Below the pieces are notes generated by a model. It was not told the DNA's origin. It saw only the letters and a list, made by a program, of their open reading frames with translations, and searched no databases. From Deltaproteobacteria bacterium (GTDB taxonomy: Bacteria; Myxococcota_A; Polyangia; Polyangiales; JADJMO01): a DNA stretch of 64,000 nucleotides. Positions 9,841-16,067 of the stretch are shown in pieces; position 1 is the stretch's first letter; each line of letters begins with the position of its first letter. The translations under genes and the position numbers were made by a program. Location: positions 43,833 to 107,832 of the forward strand of contig JACPFM010000040.1 in the NCBI GenBank assembly GCA_016182965.1, in the 5' to 3' direction.

Positions 9841-10790
9841 AGTCCTCGCTGCTCGTCGTCTGGTCGGCGTCGGCGCCGGCGCTGCTCTTGGCGCTCTCGC
9901 TGGCGATGTCGACGGGCTGCAAGGAGACCCCGCCCAAGCTCGAGGGGCCGCCGATCACGGCCCCGAGCGGCGAGCCGTCCCTCGGCAAGGCGCCGAAGGT
10001 CGTGCCCTCGAGCCCGCCGACCGAGCAAGACAAGTTCCCGCTCTCGGAGGAGCAGATCCAGGCGGTCGTGAACCCCGGCAAGGCCACCGAGTACACGGGG
10101 CCGACCGGGGTCATCGAGGGCATCGTCCGCGTGAAGGGCGATCCGCCGGCGATGCGCGAGTTCGTCCCGCTGCCCAAGGAGTGCGTCGACGCGCCCAAGG
10201 TCCACGCGCCGATGTACCGCGCCGGTCCCAAGGGCGAGCTCGCCGACACGCTCGTCGCGGTCATCGGGTACTCCGGCTTCGTCCGCCCGAGCCGGCAAGA
10301 CAAGCTGGTCACGATCAAGAGCTGCTCGATCGAGCCGACGATCATCGATCTGAACCTCGGCCAGCGGCTGATGGTCGCGAACGGCGACACCGGGCCGTAC
10401 ATGCCGCAGCTCGCCGACAAGGCGCCGGTGCGTCGGCTCGCGCTCCCCGGCATGTCGCCGGTGCCGCTGTTCATCACGAGCCCCGGCGCCTTCGGCCTGA
10501 CCTGGCTCGCCGGCGCGCTGCCGGGCAGCGACGTCCCGAGCGCCACCGTCTTCGTGCTGCCCAACGCGCTGCACACGGTGACCGGGTTCGACGGGGCGTT
10601 CCGCATCACCGGCGTCCCCGTCGGCAAGGCGCGGGTGACCGCGTCGCACCTCGGCATGGGCGAGGCGTTCCGCGACGTCGAGGTGAAAGGCGGGGCGGAG
10701 ACGAAGGTCGAGCTGACGCTCACCTACACCGCGCCGGCGGCACCTTCGGCCTCGGTGAAGCCGTCGGGCTCGGCCAAGCCGATCCACTGA
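9837..10790 (+). CDS. Lipoprotein with carboxypeptidase-regulatory-like beta-sandwich
   Basis: The start overlaps the nuoN stop (ATGA at 9837-9840), so it is probably translated with the nuo genes. A signal peptide ends in a lipobox (MSTGC, Cys28). Residues about 95-300 resemble a cupredoxin-like plus carboxypeptidase-regulatory-like family often seen beside cytochromes: GVIEGIVRVKGDPP, Cys116 (PKECVDAP), Cys163 (IKSCSIEP), then TVTGFDGAFRITGVPVGKARV. The His residues that would make a copper site are not obvious. The C-terminus is Ala/Ser/Pro-rich. Function unknown; an accessory factor of the respiratory chain is an inference from position. Confidence 0.85.
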   Translation: MKSSLLVVWSASAPALLLALSLAMSTGCKETPPKLEGPPITAPSGEPSLGKAPKVVPSSPPTEQDKFPLSEEQIQAVVNPGKATEYTGPTGVIEGIVRVKGDPPAMREFVPLPKECVDAPKVHAPMYRAGPKGELADTLVAVIGYSGFVRPSRQDKLVTIKSCSIEPTIIDLNLGQRLMVANGDTGPYMPQLADKAPVRRLALPGMSPVPLFITSPGAFGLTWLAGALPGSDVPSATVFVLPNALHTVTGFDGAFRITGVPVGKARVTASHLGMGEAFRDVEVKGGAETKVELTLTYTAPAAPSASVKPSGSAKPIH

Positions 10791-10818
10791 GATCGGCCGC
10801 AAGTAGGCGCGGGCGCGC

Positions 10819-10875
10819 GTGTCGACGCGCGTCGCTGTGACATTTGTCAGACGCCCCATCGACGGCGGTCGACAC
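10819..10875. promoter_or_regulatory. Palindromic operator candidates upstream of the heme-copper operon
   Basis: Two dyads lie here. TGACA-TT-TGTCA is a perfect 5-2-5 palindrome at 10838-10849. GTGTCGAC (10819-10826) pairs with GTCGACAC (10868-10875), and the second arm overlaps the -35 candidate of the following promoter. Binding would be expected to affect transcription. The downstream Fe-S Rrf2 regulator is an obvious candidate ligand, but its box is not known here. Confidence 0.4.
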
Positions 10876-10896
10876 GGTCCTGCCGGTCATAATAAT
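10869..10896 (+). promoter_or_regulatory. Promoter of the heme-copper operon; possibly leaderless
   Basis: TCGACA (10869-10874), 16 bases, then AATAAT (10891-10896), each one mismatch from consensus and set in the only AT-rich stretch nearby. Predicted start is near 10903, almost on the ATG at 10905, and no ribosome site precedes that ATG. The mRNA may therefore be leaderless. Confidence 0.45.
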
Positions 10897-10904
10897 GGAC
10901 CTGC

Positions 10905-12383
10905 ATGTCCACTTCTGGCGAACACCGGGCGGCCGTGGGGCTCGAGGTCGCGTGGCAGGACGATCGGGTCCGCGCCCGCGAGTGGATCTTCCTCGCGCTC
11001 GCCTCGCTGTTCCTCGCGGGCGTGCTGGCGACCGGACTCGTGTTCGCGCGCATGCCGGTCTTCGCGACCTGGGTGACCGATCCGGCGTTCTTCAAGCGCT
11101 GCCTCGTGGTCCACGTCGACCTCGCGCTGGTCGTGTGGTTCCACGCGTTCGCCGCGGCGCTCTTCGCGCTCGTGCCGTCGCGGGTGCGCTCGAACCCGAT
11201 CAGCCGCCACGCCTCGGTCCTCGGCGGCGTCGGCGTGGTGATGATGCTCGCGGCCGCCGGGGTGCACGGCGCGCGTCCGGTGCTCGCCAACTACGTCCCG
11301 GTGATCGATCACCCGCTGTACGTCGGCGGCCTCGTCGCGATCGGGCTCGGGCTCGCGGCGACGTTCCTCGATCCGAAGGTGCTGCCGGGGACCGAGCGCG
11401 CGGCGGGCGGGCTCTCGCTGCCGGCGGCTGCGATCGTCGGGCTCCGCGCGTGCGCGGTCGCGGTGCTGCTCGCGCTGCTCACCTTCGCGGCCACGCGGCT
11501 GGTCATCCCGGCCGGCCTCGCGCCGGAGGCGCACTGGGAGATCGTGATGTGGGGCGGGGGCCACGTCCTGCAGTTCGCGAGCGTCGCCGCGATGCTCGCC
11601 GCCTGGACCATCCTCGTCGCGCAGGTGATCGGTCGCGCCGGAGGCGCGCCGGTCTCGCCGATCGAGCGCAAGCACGCGCTCGCGCTGTTCGCGCTCTTGG
11701 TCACGCCGCTCTTCGCGGCGCCGCTCCTGCCGTTCACCGGCGTGACCGGCGCGACGTATCACGTGACCTTCACGCGCCTGATGCAGTTCGGGATCGCGCC
11801 GGCGGTCCTCGGCTACCTCGCGATCCTCGTCCGCTCGGTGCTGCGCGCCCGTCGCGAGGGCGCGCTGCCCGCCGGCGCGCTGTCGAGCGGGGCGTTCCTC
11901 GGCTTCGCCGCGAGCGCCGCGCTCACCCTCGTCGGCTTCGCGCTCGGCGCCTCGATCCGCGGCCCGAACACCACCATCCCGGCGCACTACCACGCGTCGA
12001 TCGGCGCGGTGACCGTCTCGTTCATGGCGCTCACGGTGCCCGTGCTCGAGGCGCTCGGCTTCAAGTCGCCCTCGCGGCGCGTCGCGGCGATCGCGCGGGT
12101 GCAGCCGATGCTGCTCGGCCTCGGACAGCTGGTCTTCGCGATCGGCTTCGCGCTCGCCGGCGCGCACGGCATGCGCCGCAAGGCGTACGGCGGCGAGCAA
12201 GTGATTCGCACGTGGGCCGAGTGGCTCGGCCTCGGTGTGATGGGCGTCGGCGGCCTCGTGGCGGTCGTCGCCGGCGTCCTGTTCCTGATCGTCGTCGGCG
12301 CGATGTGGCGCCGTCGTCTTGTTCCGACTCGTGACCAACGAGGTGACGCATGGCTGCTGGCAAGCACCCACTCCAACGCTTGA
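10905..12383 (+). CDS. Diverged heme-copper oxidase subunit I homologue
   Basis: An integral membrane protein (492 aa, about 12 helices) with the skeleton of heme-copper oxidase subunit I. Candidate ligands are H70 (VHVDLALVVWFHA), H220 (MWGGGHVLQF), H286 (TYHVTF) and H361/H363 (AHYHASIGAVTVSFMAL). The adjacent HH pair that normally completes the CuB site is reduced to Y285-H286, and the residue four after H220 is Phe, not Tyr. It may therefore keep hemes but lack a normal binuclear centre. It resembles cbb3-type subunit I annotations but is far from canonical. It heads an operon whose fourth gene is a second, full subunit I. Role inferred only. Confidence 0.75.
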   Translation: MSTSGEHRAAVGLEVAWQDDRVRAREWIFLALASLFLAGVLATGLVFARMPVFATWVTDPAFFKRCLVVHVDLALVVWFHAFAAALFALVPSRVRSNPISRHASVLGGVGVVMMLAAAGVHGARPVLANYVPVIDHPLYVGGLVAIGLGLAATFLDPKVLPGTERAAGGLSLPAAAIVGLRACAVAVLLALLTFAATRLVIPAGLAPEAHWEIVMWGGGHVLQFASVAAMLAAWTILVAQVIGRAGGAPVSPIERKHALALFALLVTPLFAAPLLPFTGVTGATYHVTFTRLMQFGIAPAVLGYLAILVRSVLRARREGALPAGALSSGAFLGFAASAALTLVGFALGASIRGPNTTIPAHYHASIGAVTVSFMALTVPVLEALGFKSPSRRVAAIARVQPMLLGLGQLVFAIGFALAGAHGMRRKAYGGEQVIRTWAEWLGLGVMGVGGLVAVVAGVLFLIVVGAMWRRRLVPTRDQRGDAWLLASTHSNA

Positions 12384-12493
12384 TGGACAACCCCTGGCTT
12401 CTGTTGGCCCTCGGGATCGTCGTTCCCTTCCTCTCCTACACGCTCTGGGGGTGGTGGGAGATCGCGACGATGCCGCCGGCGCAGCTGCCCTGA
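12350..12493 (+). CDS. 47-residue single-helix membrane peptide of the heme-copper operon
   Basis: A short gene in the -1 frame overlapping the last 34 bases of the preceding gene. GAGG at 12340-12343 sits six bases before the ATG at 12350, which favours this start over the in-frame ATG at 12383. The product has a basic N-terminus (MAAGKHPLQRL), one hydrophobic helix (WLLLALGIVVPFLSYTLW), then WWEIATMPPAQLP. It is placed like CcoQ-type small oxidase subunits and probably stabilises the complex. Confidence 0.75.
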   Translation: MAAGKHPLQRLMDNPWLLLALGIVVPFLSYTLWGWWEIATMPPAQLP

Positions 12494-12508
12494 GAAAGGA
12501 CCCGGCTC

Positions 12509-13033
12509 ATGAGCATCCACGTCCCCGAAGAGACATGGTTCAAGCCGCCGTCGGGCGCAGAGCGCACCTGGATCGGACTCGCCTTGGCCTGGTGCCTCGT
12601 GCTGTCGATCATGATGCCGTACTGGCACTTCAAGGGTAAGCAGAACAGCACCGGCGACTCGTACTCGGTCACGCCGACCGCGTTCGGCGCGCGCGTCGAG
12701 CAGTTCGTGAAGACCAACAAGGTCGGCGAGACGAACGGCATCCCGATCGTCGAGCCGAGCCCCGGCGGCGACGCGTACCTGCAGGCGCAGATGTGGCGTT
12801 GGTACCCGGTCCTCAAGCTGAAGGAGGGGCAGACCTACCGCCTCCACGTGTCGTCGATGGACCTGCAGCACGGCTTCTCGCTGCTGCCGATGAACATGAA
12901 CTTCCAGGTCCTGCCCGGGTACGACCACGTGCTCACCATCACCCCGACGATCAAGGGCGAGTACTCGATCGTCTGCAACGAGTTCTGCGGCATCGGGCAC
13001 CACCTGATGACCGGGAAGATCGTCGTCGAATAG
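12509..13033 (+). CDS. CuA-containing subunit II of a heme-copper oxidoreductase
   Basis: A 174-residue protein with one N-terminal membrane helix (IGLALAWCLVLSIMMPYW) and a cupredoxin domain. The complete CuA set is present: H121 (LQHGFSLLP), C156, C160, H164 and M167 in CNEFCGIGHHLM. It would accept electrons from a c-type cytochrome or cupredoxin outside the membrane and pass them to subunit I. The short form with one helix resembles B-family (ba3-like) subunit II. An AAAGGA ribosome site precedes the ATG. Confidence 0.9.
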   Translation: MSIHVPEETWFKPPSGAERTWIGLALAWCLVLSIMMPYWHFKGKQNSTGDSYSVTPTAFGARVEQFVKTNKVGETNGIPIVEPSPGGDAYLQAQMWRWYPVLKLKEGQTYRLHVSSMDLQHGFSLLPMNMNFQVLPGYDHVLTITPTIKGEYSIVCNEFCGIGHHLMTGKIVVE

Positions 13034-13042
13034 GAGGCTCTG

Positions 13043-14644
13043 ATGTCCACGGCCATTGCCATCGAACCTCCCGCGAGGGAGTCCTCGCCGTCGGGCCTCT
13101 CCGTCGGCAACCACCCCTCGGCAGGCGTACGGACCTGCGAGACGACCGGTCTGCCGGTGTGCCTCACCGCGCAGCAGTTCATCCGACTCAACGCGGTGAT
13201 CGCGGTCGTCGCGCTGCTCGCCGGCGGCGTCGCCGCGCTGCTCGTCGGCCTCACGCGCTGGCCGACGGTCCACCTCCTCGATCCGGTCTGGTACTACCGC
13301 CTGGTCACGTTCCACGGCCTGAACATGCTGATCTTCTGGATCCTGTTCATGGAGATCGGGATCCTCTACTTCGCGGCGACGACGCTGCTGAACACGAGGT
13401 TGTTCTCCAAGAGCCTCGCGTGGACGTCGTTCGCGATGATGCTGTCGGGCGCGGTCCTCGTCGACGTGACCATCTTGCTGGGCAAGGCCGACGTCATGAT
13501 GACGTCGTACGTGCCGCTCAAGGCCCACTCGAACTTCTACCTCGGCATCATCCTCGTCGCGGTCGGTACGCTGATCGGCGTCGGCAACTTCTTCGGGACG
13601 CTGTACATCGCCAAGCGCGACAAGACGTACATCGGATCGGTGCCGCTGGTCGTGTTCGGCGCCACCGCCGCCGCGATCATCGCGGTCGTCACGCTGCTGC
13701 ACGGCGCGATCGTCATGATCCCGACGTGGCTCTGGTCGCTCGACGTGATCAAGCACGTCGACGCCGGCTGGTACCGCCTCATCTGGTGGGGCCTAGGCCA
13801 CCAGTCGCAGCAGGTGAACGTCTGCGCGATGGTGTCGGTCTGGTACATGCTCGGCACGATCACCACCGGCGCCAAGCCGATCAACCAGGCGGTGTGCCGC
13901 GGCGCGTTCGTCCTCTACATCCTCTTCATCAACCTCGCGTCCGCCCACCACCTGCTGGTCGATCCGGGCGTCGGCGCGAGCTGGAAGATCTGGAACACCT
14001 CCTACGCGATGTACCTCGCGGTGCTCGCGTCGATGATCCACGGGTTCACCGTGCCGGCGTCGGTCGAGGTGGCGATGCGCAAGAAGGGCCACAACCGCGG
14101 CCTCTTCGGCTGGCTGGCGGCGGCGCCCTGGAAGAACCCGGGCTTCTCGGCCTTCTTCCTCTCGCTGCTCATCTTCGGGTTCATCGGCGGCATCACCGGC
14201 GTCACGCTGGGCACGCAGCAGATCAACATCCTCGCGCACAACACGCTGCGCATCCCCGGCCACTTCCACTCCACGGTGGTCGGCGGCACCTCGCTCGCGT
14301 TCATGGGCCTCGCGTATTACGTGGTGCCGCTCATCTTCAAGCGCGAGTTCTACGCCCGCGGCCTCGCCCGCATCCAGCCGTACATCTTCGCGGTCGGCAT
14401 CGTGATCATGTCGCTCGGCATGTCGTTCGCCGGCTCGTACGGCGTCCCGCGTCGTCACTGGGACGTCCAGTTCGCCGGCGCGCAGTTCGCTGCGGGCTTC
14501 GGCTCCGGCGCGCACGTGATGCTCGGCATCATGGGCGTCGGCGTCGTGCTCGCGTTCGTCGGTCTGATCACGTTCGTGCTGCTGGTCGTCGCCGCGGTGT
14601 TCTTCGGCAAGAAGATCGAGAACCGCCCGATGACGGCCTGGTGA
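13043..14644 (+). CDS. Heme-copper oxidoreductase subunit I lacking the active-site tyrosine
   Basis: The catalytic subunit (533 aa, 12 or more helices), with AGGAGG before its ATG. All six metal His residues are present: H91 (TFHGLNM), H253 (GLGHQSQQ), H302-H303 (SAHHLL) and H407/H409 (GHFHSTVVGGTS). The residue four after H253, Tyr in A- and B-family oxidases and Glu in cNOR, is Gln257. The C-family Tyr position on helix VII is also not Tyr (Gln by my count back from H302). With a CuA partner and no Tyr it fits the non-canonical NO reductase-like branches better than an oxygen reductase; the assignment to a branch is uncertain. An automatic label of cbb3-type subunit I would be misleading. 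Confidence 0.88.
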   Translation: MSTAIAIEPPARESSPSGLSVGNHPSAGVRTCETTGLPVCLTAQQFIRLNAVIAVVALLAGGVAALLVGLTRWPTVHLLDPVWYYRLVTFHGLNMLIFWILFMEIGILYFAATTLLNTRLFSKSLAWTSFAMMLSGAVLVDVTILLGKADVMMTSYVPLKAHSNFYLGIILVAVGTLIGVGNFFGTLYIAKRDKTYIGSVPLVVFGATAAAIIAVVTLLHGAIVMIPTWLWSLDVIKHVDAGWYRLIWWGLGHQSQQVNVCAMVSVWYMLGTITTGAKPINQAVCRGAFVLYILFINLASAHHLLVDPGVGASWKIWNTSYAMYLAVLASMIHGFTVPASVEVAMRKKGHNRGLFGWLAAAPWKNPGFSAFFLSLLIFGFIGGITGVTLGTQQINILAHNTLRIPGHFHSTVVGGTSLAFMGLAYYVVPLIFKREFYARGLARIQPYIFAVGIVIMSLGMSFAGSYGVPRRHWDVQFAGAQFAAGFGSGAHVMLGIMGVGVVLAFVGLITFVLLVVAAVFFGKKIENRPMTAW

Positions 14645-14655
14645 AGAGGGAAGCC

Positions 14656-14826
14656 ATGGCTCAAGAGAAGAAGCCCGTCGAGGTGTTCCAGAAGGAGCAC
14701 GAGCACGACGAGGACGATCACCACACGCCCGGAACGGTGGTGCTCACGCTCGCGCTGCTCGTGTCGTTCGCGGTCTATTACTTCGCGAACTGGAAGGCGC
14801 TCGCGGACGTCTGGCACGTCCGCTGA
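14656..14826 (+). CDS. 56-residue single-helix membrane peptide
   Basis: The gene starts 11 bp after subunit I, with GAAGAGGGAAG upstream of the ATG. The N-terminal half is charged and His/Asp-rich (HEHDEDDHH); the C-terminal half is one membrane helix (VVLTLALLVSFAVYYF). Its size and place suggest an oxidase small subunit such as subunit IIa or IV. The acidic His cluster could bind metal, but that is speculation. Confidence 0.75.
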   Translation: MAQEKKPVEVFQKEHEHDEDDHHTPGTVVLTLALLVSFAVYYFANWKALADVWHVR

Positions 14827-14831
14827 AGCAA

Positions 14832-15096
14832 GTCGTCAGTCGTCAGTCGTCAGTCGTCAGCCGGGAACGGCGGCGGCTGGCGACTGGGGCTGATGGAGCA
14901 CCGGTCTAGAGTCTAGGGTCTAGAGTCTAGAGTCCGGCGGAGAGCGCCGAGCCAGGCCCGTGCCGGAGCTCCTCCACGATGCGGCGGAGCCGCTCGGAGT
15001 CCTCGCTCGTCCCGAGAACGGCGGCGAGGGCCGACTGTGCTGACGACTGATGACTGATGACTGATGACTGACGACTGACGACTGACGACTGACGAC
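14832..15096. repeat. Facing arrays of 7-bp repeats inside the operon gap
   Basis: The 282-bp space before the sco gene holds four GTCGTCA heptads (14832-14859), four TCTAGAG-type heptads (14904-14931) and eight TGACGAC/TGATGAC heptads (15041-15096). The first and last arrays are complementary and could fold into a hairpin of about 28 bp enclosing 180 nt. No gene is credible here; a short open stretch on the minus strand lacks a start signal. Confidence 0.85.
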
Positions 15097-15108
15097 CGAG
15101 GTGACGTG

Positions 15109-16062
15109 ATGGAATCCGAAGCACGCCGCGACGACTCACGCGTGAACGCCGCAGTCCAGTGGCTGTTCCAGGGGCACCGCGCGCCGGCGTTCATGCTGGC
15201 CCTGGTGCTGCTCTACAAGGCGCTGCTCGTGACGATCCTGCTGTGGCCGCCGTCGACGACGGGGCTCGGCGCGTTCGCCGAGGAGTTCAAGGTCTGGTGC
15301 TTCGGCCTCGATCCCCAGACGGGGAAGATGCAGTCGATGTACGTGTTCGTGATGTTCGCCGAGCCGCTGGTCCTCGGCGGCGCGCTGGTCCTCTTGTGGG
15401 GTCGTCAGATGCTCGGCGTCGCGCGTCGCCGCCCGCTCGCGCTGGTGCCGTCGGTGGCGACGGCCATGATCACCGTGGTGATCGCGTCGGCGGCGTTCGG
15501 CTCGATCCGCACCGGCAAGACGGCGACGCCCGCCGGCGAGCTGCCGTTCCCGGGCGCGGCGATCCGCACCTCGCTGCCGCCGCCGCAGGTCGAGCTCGAG
15601 GATCAGAACGGCGAGCACGTCTCGCTCGACGCGCTGCGCGGCAAGGTGGTGATGCTCACCGGCGTCTACGCCTCGTGCAGCGTCACCTGCCCGATGATCA
15701 TGGCGCAGACGCGCCGCGTGTACTTCGCGCTCACGCCCGAGGAGCGCGCGAACGTGATGGTGATCGCGGTCACCCTCGATCCCGAGCGCGACGATCGCGC
15801 GCGCCGCCTGGAGATGACCAAGGGGCAGGGGCTCGAGAGCACGCCGGGGTTCCGCCTCGTGGGAGGCGAAGCCGCGGCCGTCAACCGCGTGCTCGACGAT
15901 CTCTCGATCGCCCGCAAGCGCGATCCGCAGACCGGCGTCATCGACCACACCAACGTCTTCACGGTCGTCGACAAGAAGGGGCGCGTCGCCTACCGGTTCA
16001 GCCTCGGCAAGCAGCAGGAGAGCTGGATGCAGGCGGCGCTGAAGCAGCTGGCGGTGGAGTGA
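15109..16062 (+). CDS. Membrane-anchored Sco/SenC-family copper chaperone
   Basis: Sco proteins deliver copper to, or reduce the thiols of, the CuA site. The C-terminal thioredoxin-fold domain (residues about 150-317) has C190-x3-C194 (CSVTCP) and the conserved copper His280 (DHTNVF). The first 130 residues are unusual, with three hydrophobic segments rather than one anchor. GAGG at 15098-15101 serves the ATG at 15109; a GTG one codon earlier is possible. It lies between the oxidase genes and the cytochrome b fusion, fitting CuA maturation in this operon. Confidence 0.9.
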   Translation: MESEARRDDSRVNAAVQWLFQGHRAPAFMLALVLLYKALLVTILLWPPSTTGLGAFAEEFKVWCFGLDPQTGKMQSMYVFVMFAEPLVLGGALVLLWGRQMLGVARRRPLALVPSVATAMITVVIASAAFGSIRTGKTATPAGELPFPGAAIRTSLPPPQVELEDQNGEHVSLDALRGKVVMLTGVYASCSVTCPMIMAQTRRVYFALTPEERANVMVIAVTLDPERDDRARRLEMTKGQGLESTPGFRLVGGEAAAVNRVLDDLSIARKRDPQTGVIDHTNVFTVVDKKGRVAYRFSLGKQQESWMQAALKQLAVE

Positions 16063-16067
16063 GCGGC

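Noticed and set aside
13043-14644. Ordinary cbb3- or ba3-type cytochrome c oxidase
   Set aside because: The Tyr that oxygen reductases need at the active site is absent at both known positions, so a plain oxidase label would be unsafe.
14927-15139. A 70-codon minus-strand frame in the operon gap
   Set aside because: It is mostly translation of the heptad arrays, lacks a ribosome site and runs against the operon.
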